Position numbers and translations under genes: made by a program | Shown: piece after piece, positions 54,545 to 64,000 of the stretch | Layout of the letters: the number at the start of each line of letters is the position of its first letter | Position numbering within the stretch: the first letter of the stretch is position 1 | Source of the DNA: Curtobacterium flaccumfaciens | Lineage (GTDB): Bacteria > Actinomycetota > Actinomycetes > Actinomycetales > Microbacteriaceae | Length of the DNA stretch: 64,000 nt | Reading direction: 5' to 3' | Assembly: GCF_013359815.1 (NCBI RefSeq) | Contig: NZ_JABMCF010000041.1 | Coordinates: 1-64,000 of the forward strand | Notes under the pieces: generated by a model | Told to the model about the DNA's origin: nothing | Databases searched by the model: none | What the model saw: the letters and a program-made list of their open reading frames with translations, nothing else

Positions 54545-56884
54545 TCACTTCCCGTTCTGGCCCCTCGCAGCCGGTGCCGCCGGGGCCACCGTCGCGGCGG
54601 GCGCCGGCGCAGCCGGGGCAGCGGGTACAGCCGGAGCGGCAGGCGCAGCCGTCTGCGTCTGCGTCGGCGTCGTCTGGTCGTCCTGCGCCGTCCCCTGCCC
54701 GGACGAGGACCCCGACGAGGACGAGGACGAGGACGACGACGACGACTTGCTCGCCTGCCCGATCATCGCCTGGCTCGGCGCCGGCAGCGCTCCCCCGCCG
54801 ACGGTCTGGTCCAGGTACGCCATCATCGACTTCCCGACCCCGAACTTCGCGCTGTACCCGGTGGTGCCCTGCAGGAACGGCCAGTTCGCCAGGCTCACGC
54901 TCCCCTGCACGTTGCCGACCCAGGTGGCGTTCGTGTACTTCGTCGACGACGCGACCAGCCAGTTCTGCACGTCACCGTCGGTGGTGCCGGTCTTCGCGAA
55001 CTTCGCCACGCTGTCGCCGGGGTTCGCACTCGCCGCGGTCCCCGACCCGGACAGGACGCCCTGCAGCGCGTAGTCGACCGTGCCCGCGACGTCGGCGGAG
55101 ACGCCCTGCGTGCAGGACGACGGCGTCGGGGTGATCTTCGTGCCGTCCGCCTCGGTCACCGAGTCGATCGCGGTGGGCGTGCACACGATGCCGCCGTTGG
55201 CGAAGCCCGCGTAGGCCTCGGCCAGGTCGATCGGCGACAGCTCGTTCACGCCGAGGATCGAGGACGGCGTCTGCGTCAGGTCCCCGCCGTCGGCGCGGTG
55301 GATGCCCATCGACTGCGCGAGCTGGGCGATCTTGCACAGGTCGAGCTGCTTCCCCATCTGGGCGTACGCGGTGTTGATCGACTCGACCGTCGCCGCCTCG
55401 ACCGACATCGACGACGGCACGCTCTCGGCGTTGGCGACGTTCCAGGTGCCACCCGCGACGTTCTGGCAGCTGTTGGTGAACTCGGCGTTCGCGAACTGGT
55501 GCTCCGAGGTGCTGACCGAGTCGGACAGGGTGTGCCCGCTGGCGAGCCACTCGGCCAGGGTGAACACCTTGTAGGTCGAGCCGGTCTGGAACCCGCCCGA
55601 GTTGCCGTACCCGGAGTCGGCGCTGTAGTTCACCGCCGTGGCCCCGGCCGCCGCGTTGTCCCCCTGCGTGTACGTGGTGTTCTGGACCATCGACATGATC
55701 CGGCCGGTGCCCGGTTCCACGGTGACGTTCGAGCCGCCGACGTCCACACCGGTCATCGTGGCCGGCACGTAGGTGGACAGGGCGGACTGTGCCTGGCCCT
55801 GCAGGTCGAGGTCGAGCGAGGTGTGGATCTGCAGGCCCTTGGTGTCGAGCGTGGCGATGCGTGCCGCCGCGGTCTTGCCGAACGCGGGGTCCTGCAGCAC
55901 CTGGTCGCGGACGTAGTCGCAGAAGTAACCGGCGTCGTAGTGCGTCGCGGCGGTCGAGCACCCGTTGGCCGTCTCGGTGATCTTCGGCGTGACCGGCGTC
56001 GCGATCGCCTTCGTCATCTGTGCCTTCGTGATCGACCCGTGCGCCTGCATCCGGCGGAGCACGTAGTCGCGGCGCTCCTTCGTCAGCTCGTACCCGTTGG
56101 CCTTGCCGTTGTCCTTGTCGCTCGGCACGTCGATGCGCAGGTTCGACGGGTTGTTGAGGATCGCGACGAGCGTGGCCGACTGCACGAGCGACAGGTCCTT
56201 CGCGTGCACGCCGAAGTAGTACTCGGCCCCGGCCTCGGCCCCGTAGACCCGCCCGCCGAGCCCGACGATGTTGAGGTACCCGGTCAGGATCTCGTCCTTC
56301 GAGTACTTCTTGTTCACCGCGATCGCGTACCGCATCTCCTGCAGCTTGCGCTGCGGCGTGACGCCGGCCGCGTCCTCGTAGCAGGCTTCGACCTTCTTCT
56401 CGGTGGCGGCCTGGTCCTTGCCCGTGAGCTCCTCGCACTGCTGCACCAGGACGTTCTTCACGTACTGCTGCGTGATGCTCGAGCCGCCCTGCACGTCCCC
56501 GCCGACGACGGTCGCGGCGACCCCGCGGAGCGTCCCGAGCACGTCGATGCCGCCCTCGTCGTAGTAGCGCGGGTCCTCGGTGTCGATCGCCGCCTGCTTG
56601 AGCGAGTCCGCCATCTGGTCCGCCGTCACGTTCGTGCGGTTCTCGGCGTAGAACGAGGCGATCTTGACCTGCTTCCCGCCCTGCTCCGCGTACACGGACG
56701 ACACCTGCTGCGGGGTCTGCACGTCGAGGTAGGTCGGCAGGTCCTCGAAGAACGAGACCGCCCCGGAGGTCCCCTCTCCCGCGACGGCAACCGCCGGGGT
56801 CACCGCGACGGCGACGAGCATGCCGGCGAGCACGGACATCACCACGAACATCAGGAGAGCACCAGGCCATCGCACCACACGCAT
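54545..56884 (-). CDS. Bifunctional penicillin-binding protein (class A)
   Basis: This 779-residue class A PBP has one N-terminal transmembrane helix. Its GT51 glycosyltransferase domain carries EDPRYYDEGGID and QGGSSITQQYVKN. The transpeptidase domain carries Ser436 in GSTYK, SIN, and KTGTT. It polymerises and cross-links peptidoglycan outside the membrane. The C-terminal tail has about 20 Ser/Gly residues and then Pro/Ala repeats, perhaps spanning the wall. The start at 56884 has TACGGT 6 nt upstream. Confidence 0.95.
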   Translation of the reverse strand: MRVVRWPGALLMFVVMSVLAGMLVAVAVTPAVAVAGEGTSGAVSFFEDLPTYLDVQTPQQVSSVYAEQGGKQVKIASFYAENRTNVTADQMADSLKQAAIDTEDPRYYDEGGIDVLGTLRGVAATVVGGDVQGGSSITQQYVKNVLVQQCEELTGKDQAATEKKVEACYEDAAGVTPQRKLQEMRYAIAVNKKYSKDEILTGYLNIVGLGGRVYGAEAGAEYYFGVHAKDLSLVQSATLVAILNNPSNLRIDVPSDKDNGKANGYELTKERRDYVLRRMQAHGSITKAQMTKAIATPVTPKITETANGCSTAATHYDAGYFCDYVRDQVLQDPAFGKTAAARIATLDTKGLQIHTSLDLDLQGQAQSALSTYVPATMTGVDVGGSNVTVEPGTGRIMSMVQNTTYTQGDNAAAGATAVNYSADSGYGNSGGFQTGSTYKVFTLAEWLASGHTLSDSVSTSEHQFANAEFTNSCQNVAGGTWNVANAESVPSSMSVEAATVESINTAYAQMGKQLDLCKIAQLAQSMGIHRADGGDLTQTPSSILGVNELSPIDLAEAYAGFANGGIVCTPTAIDSVTEADGTKITPTPSSCTQGVSADVAGTVDYALQGVLSGSGTAASANPGDSVAKFAKTGTTDGDVQNWLVASSTKYTNATWVGNVQGSVSLANWPFLQGTTGYSAKFGVGKSMMAYLDQTVGGGALPAPSQAMIGQASKSSSSSSSSSSSGSSSGQGTAQDDQTTPTQTQTAAPAAPAVPAAPAAPAPAATVAPAAPAARGQNGK

Positions 56885-56890
56885 GACGGC

Positions 56891-56896
56891 ACCGTA
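56891..56896 (-). promoter_or_regulatory. -10 box of a likely leaderless transcript (PBP gene)
   Basis: TACGGT on the minus strand is separated by 6 nt from the ATG at 56884. Confidence 0.45.
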
Positions 56897-57144
56897 GGCA
56901 GCAGGGCTGTACTGGTTCTGCCCTGGAACGAGTGCAGGCTGCGGTCGCGTTCAGGTTGCCACCCAGCCCGTTCCGAGGACGGGTCGCGATCCGCGCGGGC
57001 GCACCGATCCGGCCGGGAGGCCCGGGTCGACGCCGGCACGTCGGCCGCCGGTCACGATCGGGTCACGTCCACCGCGTCGCCACGACCGGCGGGTCCGCCC
57101 GGTCGGTCAGGGCCGGCCGCCCACTGCCCGTCGGCCACGGCCCG

Positions 57145-58557
57145 TCAGTCACGGGGCTGCAGGTCCTGCGGGCGCACGAGGTACATGTCCGGCGAGGCGC
57201 CGACGATGCCGTCACCACCCGACTTGCCGCGTCGGACCTGCTCGCGCACCAGGTCGCCGCGTCCGATGCCGATCAGGGCGACGTCGTGCAGCGATGCCGT
57301 GCCCGGCTTGAGGTAGTCGTTGTGGCCCACGGGGCGGCGGAACACGTCACCGGCCGACAGCGCATCGGCACCCCCGGCCAGGTCGAGCACGGTGGACCCG
57401 AACGACGCCCCGCCCGGGTCGGTGCCGAAGTACCCGGAGCCCGCGATGGGGTCACTGTGCGCGCCGCCGACGAACACCTGCCCGGTGGCGACGGCGAGGT
57501 CGGCCGCCGTCCGGACGTCGCTGCCCGGCGACCCGAGCACGGTCAGGGTGTCGGCGGTCATCCGGCCGGACGCCAGGGCCGTCATCGCCGTGGTCGACCC
57601 GTACGAGTGCGCGACGATGTTCACGCGCGGTTGGTCGCCGGCGCGGATCACACGCAGTCCCGCGACGGTGCGTTCGAGCCGCTCCGCCCCGGTCCGGGCG
57701 AGCCCGAGCGACAGGATGTTGGACAGGTCCGGCGTGCGGTACCCCATCCACGCGACGACGGCGGCTCCCGACCCGTTGCCCGTGGCGGCGAGCGGCGCCA
57801 GGGTGGCCTGCTCGCGGGACAGGTCGTTGGCGGTGTTCGTGAAGTCGGTCATCTGCCCGGTGACCGTGAAGAACATGCCCGGCACCACGACGGTGACGTC
57901 GGCCGCGGTGTCGAGGTCGCCGATGCTGATCGCCGCACGCCCGGACCCCCGGGTGTCGAGCGCCACCAGGAAGCGCCGCGGGTCGCCGGCTTGCTGCACC
58001 AGGGAGTCCCGGACCTGCCCGAGCATCGCGGCCCGGGCTGCACCGAGATCGGCGTCGGCGAGGCCGGACGTCAGCGTCGCACGGTTCGCCTGGTCACGGA
58101 CGGCGTACGGCACGCCCTCGAGGTTCCCGACCAGGGCGGGCGCGTGCGCGAGGAGTCGGTCCTGCTCGTCGGCGGGCAGGTGCGACCACCACTGCGCGAC
58201 GGTCTGCGCGGGCGGCGGGTCGTCCTGCACCGTCGCCACGACGCCGCGGTCGGTGGCCGCGCTCCGCAGGTCGGCGGCGCCGAGCGCACCGAGGTCCTCG
58301 ACGAAGGCGCGTCCGTGCGCGGCGGCGAGGTCGTCGACCCGCACCGCTGTCGTGGACGGCGCCGCTGCCGCCACCGGCGTCGCCACGGGAGCCGATGCCG
58401 ACGCCGACGCCGACGAGAGCACGTCGTCGACCGGGACGATGCGGGTCGTGGCGGTGCTGGCGACCGTGACCTGGTGCGCCGGGGGCATGCCTGGGGCCTC
58501 GATCACTCCGAGCGAGTGCACCGAGGCGGTGAGCAGAGCCGCAGCGATGAGCAGCAT
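57145..58557 (-). CDS. Secreted alpha/beta hydrolase (DUF1023)
   Basis: This 470-residue protein has a signal-like N-terminal hydrophobic segment, an Ala/Ser/Pro linker, and a C-terminal alpha/beta-hydrolase domain of the DUF1023 type. The nucleophile elbow is AHSYGSTT, preceded by VVVPGMFFTVTG and AWMGYRTPDLSN, and the likely catalytic His is in FRRPVGHNDYL. The substrate is unknown; relatives are esterase-like. The start at 58557 has GGGGGAG about 8 nt upstream. Confidence 0.88.
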   Translation of the reverse strand: MLLIAAALLTASVHSLGVIEAPGMPPAHQVTVASTATTRIVPVDDVLSSASASASAPVATPVAAAAPSTTAVRVDDLAAAHGRAFVEDLGALGAADLRSAATDRGVVATVQDDPPPAQTVAQWWSHLPADEQDRLLAHAPALVGNLEGVPYAVRDQANRATLTSGLADADLGAARAAMLGQVRDSLVQQAGDPRRFLVALDTRGSGRAAISIGDLDTAADVTVVVPGMFFTVTGQMTDFTNTANDLSREQATLAPLAATGNGSGAAVVAWMGYRTPDLSNILSLGLARTGAERLERTVAGLRVIRAGDQPRVNIVAHSYGSTTAMTALASGRMTADTLTVLGSPGSDVRTAADLAVATGQVFVGGAHSDPIAGSGYFGTDPGGASFGSTVLDLAGGADALSAGDVFRRPVGHNDYLKPGTASLHDVALIGIGRGDLVREQVRRGKSGGDGIVGASPDMYLVRPQDLQPRD

Positions 58558-58743
58558 TCGGGTCTCCCCCGGGAAGGCCGTCCCGACGTCCCCCTGCAGA
58601 CGACGGGTGATGCTCGGTCGAGTCTATGGAGATGTCCGCGGATCATCCATGCGCGATGCAACTTGTCCCCCGAACTGGGCGCGTTCGACGGCGCGCCGCG
58701 CTCAGCGGATGCGACCGGGCGTGCTGCGCGCCCCGGTCGGTCC

Positions 58744-61140
<2,397 letters not shown>

Positions 61141-62247
61141 TCAGGCGTCGACGGGGACGGCGCTGACCGTGGTGTCGATCGTGCACTGGCCGAGCACCCG
61201 CGTGCCGACGTAGACCACAGCCGTCTGGCCGGGAGCGACCCCGTGCAGCGGCTCGTCGACGTCGATCACGAGCACGTCGTCCTGCACGCGGGCCGTCGCG
61301 GGCACCGGGTCGGCGTGCGCGCGGATCTGCACGTCGCAGGCGAACGGCGTCGCGGGGTCGGCCGGGGCCGTGCCCGCCCAGGTGAACCGCGAGCCGGACA
61401 TCGAGGTGACGGCGAGGGCCTCCTTCGGGCCGACGACGACGGTGTTGTCCTTCGGGCGGATCTCGAGCACGAACCGGGGCTTGCCGTCCGGTGCCGGGCG
61501 ACCGAGGGCCAGGCCGCGACGCTGTCCGACGGTGTAGCCGGTGGCGCCCTCGTGCGAGCCGACGACGGTGCCGTCACGCTCGACGACCTCGCCGGGGGCG
61601 GTGCCGACGCGGTCCGCCAGCCAGCCGCGGGTGTCGCCGTCCGGGATGAAGCAGATGTCGTACGAGTCCGGCTTCTGGGCGACCGTCAGCCCGCGCTCGG
61701 CGGCCTCGGCCCGGACCTCGTCCTTCGACGGCGTCGCGCCGAGCGGGAACATCGCGTGCTGCAGCTGCTCGGCGGTCAGGACCCCGAGCACGTACGACTG
61801 GTCCTTCGCCCACGCGGCCGACCGGTGCAGCTCGCGGGAGCCGTCCGGACCGGTGACGATCGACGCGTAGTGCCCGGTCGCGACGGCGTCGAAGCCCAGG
61901 GCCAGTGCCTTCTCGAGCAGCGCCGCGAACTTGATCCGCTCGTTGCAGCGCATGCAGGGGTTCGGGGTACGGCCGGCCTGGTACTCGGCCACGAAGTCGT
62001 CGACGACGTCCTCCTTGAACCGGGCCGAGAAGTCCCACACGTAGTACGGGATCCCGAGGGCCGACGCGGCGCGCTGGGCGTCCATCGAGTCCTCGATGGT
62101 GCAGCACCCGCGACTGCCGGTGCGCAGGGTGCCGGGCATCCGGCTCAGGGCCAGGTGCACACCGACCACGTCGTGGCCGGCGTCGACCGCCCGGGCTGCG
62201 GCCACCGCCGAGTCGACACCACCGCTCATCGCCGCAAGAACACGCAT
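61141..62247 (-). CDS. mnmA: tRNA-specific 2-thiouridylase MnmA
   Basis: This 368-residue enzyme adds the 2-thio group to the wobble uridine of some tRNAs. It has the PP-loop SGGVDSAV, the catalytic Cys98 in [12 protein letters not shown], and Cys199 in DICFIPDGD, with a C-terminal beta-barrel. The start at 62247 is supported by TACCCT 6 nt upstream. Confidence 0.96.
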   Translation of the reverse strand: MRVLAAMSGGVDSAVAAARAVDAGHDVVGVHLALSRMPGTLRTGSRGCCTIEDSMDAQRAASALGIPYYVWDFSARFKEDVVDDFVAEYQAGRTPNPCMRCNERIKFAALLEKALALGFDAVATGHYASIVTGPDGSRELHRSAAWAKDQSYVLGVLTAEQLQHAMFPLGATPSKDEVRAEAAERGLTVAQKPDSYDICFIPDGDTRGWLADRVGTAPGEVVERDGTVVGSHEGATGYTVGQRRGLALGRPAPDGKPRFVLEIRPKDNTVVVGPKEALAVTSMSGSRFTWAGTAPADPATPFACDVQIRAHADPVPATARVQDDVLVIDVDEPLHGVAPGQTAVVYVGTRVLGQCTIDTTVSAVPVDA

Positions 62248-62253
62248 GCGTCC

Positions 62254-62259
62254 AGGGTA
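62254..62259 (-). promoter_or_regulatory. -10 box of a likely leaderless transcript (mnmA)
   Basis: TACCCT on the minus strand is separated by 6 nt from the ATG at 62247. A divergent TACCGT (62288-62293) serves the MFS gene, 10 nt from its ATG. Confidence 0.5.
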
Positions 62260-62303
62260 ACCCGCCGACGAAGCGGTACCGCTGGCGTACCGTTGGTCGG
62301 GCG

Positions 62304-63611
62304 ATGGCCACGACGGGGAACGACTCATTCGACTTCCGGTCCGTCCTGCTGTCCGGGTTCCTGCCCGCTGCGCTCTTCGCGATCGGCGAGGGCGCGATCA
62401 TCCCGATCATCCCGATCGCGGCCGACTCGCTCGGTGCCAGCCTGGCGTTCGCGGGCTTCGTCGCCTCGCTCATCCTGGTCGGCGAGCTCATCGGCGACGT
62501 GCCGTCCGGCATCGTCGTCGCCCGCATCGGCGAGCGGAACGCGATGATCGGGGCTGCGCTCGTGTCCGTGGTCGGGCTGGTCGTCGCCACGACGGCCGCG
62601 AACGCCTGGGTCCTGGCACTCGGGGTGTTCCTGGTCGGTGTCTCCACCGCGGTGTTCGCCCTCGCCCGGCACGCCTACATGACCACCGCGATCCCCCTGC
62701 GGATCCGGGCCCGGGCGCTGTCGAGCCTGGGCGGCGTCTTCCGCTTCGGCTACTTCGTCGGCCCGTTCATCGCCGCCGGCGTCATCCACCTGACCGGCAC
62801 CACCAGCAGCGCCTTCTGGATCCACGTCGTCTGCTGCCTGGCGGCGGCGACCGTGCTCCTGGTGCTGCGCGACCCCGCGACGGGCACACGCGGTCTGCGG
62901 TTGCCGCCACGGGCCTCCCGGCTGTCGGCCGACCACGCGACGGACGCGAGCGACCAACCGACCGAACCGCCTGCCGACACCGGCGCGCAGTTCGTCCAGC
63001 AGGAGGCGCAGGGCCTCTTCCGCACCATCCGCGCGAACGGGGCGGTCCTGCTGCGGCTCGGCAGCGGCGCCGGCCTGATCGGTGCGATGCGCGCCGGGCG
63101 GCAGGTGATCCTGCCGCTCTGGGCGGTGAGCGTCGGTCTCGACGACTCGACCGCGGCCCTCGTGATCGGCATCGCCGGAGCAGTCGACTTCGCGCTGTTC
63201 TACACGAGCGGGCAGATCATGGACCGCTGGGGACGGCTCGCGAGCGCGCTGCCCTGCATGCTCGGTCTGAGCATCAGCTACTTCCTGCTCGCCTGGAGCG
63301 GCCACCTGGACGCCCGGGTCGGCTGGTTCGTCGCGATCGCGATGGGCATGTCCCTGGCGAACGGGGTCGGCTCCGGCATCCTCATGACGCTCGGCGCGGA
63401 CCTCGCACCGCGCGACGCCCCGGCACCGTTCCTGGGGGCCTGGCGGTTCACCGGCGACTTCGGGTCGGCAGCCGCACCGCTCCTCATCTCCGGCGTGACC
63501 GCCGTCGCGTCCATCGCCGTCGCGAGCGGGGTGATGGGCGTGCTCGGCCTGGTCGGCGCGGGCATCCTGCTCCGGTACGTGCCCCGGTACCTGCCGCGTC
63601 CGCTGCGCTGA
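62304..63611 (+). CDS. MFS transporter
   Basis: This 435-residue protein has 12 transmembrane segments in two sets of six, split by a soluble loop of about 45 residues. Typical MFS signs are [17 protein letters not shown] after helix 2 and [16 protein letters not shown] in the second half. It is probably an exporter; the substrate is unknown. The central loop contains a family A half-element near 62904-62918. Confidence 0.9.
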   Translation: MATTGNDSFDFRSVLLSGFLPAALFAIGEGAIIPIIPIAADSLGASLAFAGFVASLILVGELIGDVPSGIVVARIGERNAMIGAALVSVVGLVVATTAANAWVLALGVFLVGVSTAVFALARHAYMTTAIPLRIRARALSSLGGVFRFGYFVGPFIAAGVIHLTGTTSSAFWIHVVCCLAAATVLLVLRDPATGTRGLRLPPRASRLSADHATDASDQPTEPPADTGAQFVQQEAQGLFRTIRANGAVLLRLGSGAGLIGAMRAGRQVILPLWAVSVGLDDSTAALVIGIAGAVDFALFYTSGQIMDRWGRLASALPCMLGLSISYFLLAWSGHLDARVGWFVAIAMGMSLANGVGSGILMTLGADLAPRDAPAPFLGAWRFTGDFGSAAAPLLISGVTAVASIAVASGVMGVLGLVGAGILLRYVPRYLPRPLR

Positions 63612-63626
63612 CGCGCTGCTGCGCTG

Positions 63627-63760
63627 GCGCACCGTGCGCGCTCCTCCGCTCCGTGCGTGGTTGACCGCACGTGCACACCTACAGCGCCGCACGCAGCCGC
63701 CAGGCTCGCACCCGGGCGCGGACCGCGCACGGTGCGTCCCACGGCCTGGAGGCCCGGCGC
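63627..63760. repeat. Family C-like repeat segment and family A half-element
   Basis: GCGCACCGTGCGCGC, a GCGCCGCACGCAGCCGCC segment and GCGCACGGTGCG echo the repeats at 37 and 45.9 kb. They are followed by GGCCTGGAGGCCCGGC. This lies between the MFS stop and the tRNA promoter. Confidence 0.5.
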
Positions 63761-63786
63761 ACGTTCGCCCCGCACCCCGCGCTCGG

Positions 63787-63792
63787 TAGACT
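63787..63792 (+). promoter_or_regulatory. Likely -10 box of the tRNA-Leu gene
   Basis: TAGACT lies 10 nt before the mature 5' end of the tRNA. No convincing -35 was identified. Confidence 0.5.
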
Positions 63793-63802
63793 GCCGCTGC
63801 TC

Positions 63803-63883
63803 GCGGGAGTGGTGGAATCGGTAGACACGCAGGATTTAGGTTCCTGTGCCCCAGGCGTGAGGGTTCGAGTCCCTCCTTCCGCA
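63803..63883 (+). tRNA. tRNA-Leu (anticodon UAG)
   Basis: The acceptor stem GCGGGAG/CTTCCGC closes with one G-U pair. The D arm carries TGGAATCGGTAGACA, the anticodon stem CAGGA/TCCTG encloses TTTAGGT (anticodon UAG, reading CUA), and the long variable arm is of class II. The T arm is GAGGGTTCGAGTCCCTC. CCA is not fully encoded. Confidence 0.95.
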
Positions 63884-63904
63884 CCGAGTCCCTCCTGGCG
63901 CACC
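63867..63904. repeat. Tandem duplication of the tRNA 3' end
   Basis: GAGTCCCTCCTTCCGCACC (63867-63885) is followed directly by GAGTCCCTCCTGGCGCACC (63886-63904), 17 of 19 identical. The second copy lies outside the tRNA. Confidence 0.75.
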
Positions 63905-63971
63905 GTTGCGGTCATCCGCACGCCTTGTGCAGGTCAACCCTGCGAGGGATGGCCCGGTCACTTCCGGGCGG

Positions 63972-63977
63972 TACCCT
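63972..63977 (+). promoter_or_regulatory. Possible promoter at the right edge
   Basis: TACCCT, then GGGAG about 10 nt on, resembles a -10 box and Shine-Dalgarno for a gene starting just beyond 64000. The start itself is not in the window, so this is weak. Confidence 0.3.
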
Positions 63978-64000
63978 CATCCCGCGGGAGTCCTCCCCGT

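Overview
The window is high-GC actinobacterial chromosome, most likely from Microbacteriaceae; Curtobacterium or a close relative is my guess, made without any database search. The grounds are the roughly 70% GC, the dense coding with ATGA/GTGA start-stop overlaps, many GTG starts, and a recurrent signature of leaderless transcription (a TANNNT-like hexamer 6-7 nt before the start codon). The orthologue set also fits: treXYZ, a YkoE-type thiamine ECF transporter, DUF3097, DUF3054, a GerW-like protein, GatCAB, LigA and MnmA. About 50 genes are supported, with one tRNA-Leu and one TPP riboswitch. I see no transposase, prophage or CRISPR array.

Layout. 0.2-4.1 kb (minus): a TPP-riboswitch operon for uptake of a thiamine precursor, made of an S component, a fused A-A-T ECF protein and a small P-loop kinase. 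4.6-11.1 kb (plus): glgX-treY-treZ, three overlapping genes that turn glycogen or maltodextrin into trehalose. 11.2-19.1 kb (minus): an envelope-glycan locus with a polyprenyl-phosphate mannose synthase, class F sortase, GH8 glucanase, secreted DUF4397 protein, GT39-like membrane glycosyltransferase, BcsA-like processive GT2 and GtrA. 19.3-30.4 kb: aldo/keto reductases, a DUF559-like protein, YceI, a TIGR03086 protein, an MpaB-like protein, an acyl-CoA ligase, an EamA exporter and an APC permease. 30.5-36.9 kb: a PspC/two-component envelope-stress module next to a DrrAB-type ABC exporter and a Gln-rich membrane protein.

37.3-43.0 kb (minus): a tight five-gene operon encoding an ABC importer (lipoprotein, two permeases, ATPase) and a fused GDPD-inositol monophosphatase. 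This suggests uptake and breakdown of a glycerophosphodiester such as glycerophosphoinositol. A LacI-type operator-like palindrome lies upstream, and a LacI regulator is encoded at 44.8-45.8 kb. 46-51 kb: a protein of unknown function, DUF3097, a zinc alcohol dehydrogenase, and a type III polyketide synthase with a methyltransferase. 51-64 kb: gatCAB, a bifunctional penicillin-binding protein, an alpha/beta hydrolase, ligA, mnmA, an MFS transporter and tRNA-Leu(UAG).

Three families of short palindromic repeats fill the intergenic spaces. Family A is a 40-53 bp GGAGGCCCG hairpin that sits mostly at gene ends like a terminator. Family B is a 57-58 bp element with CGAGCGGGCGAAA ends, eight copies, all in the first 23 kb. 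Family C is a GCACCGTGCG-rich element, tandemly duplicated at 37 kb. One A copy and one B copy lie in frame inside coding sequence and encode protein linkers, so these elements appear to have moved or been copied.
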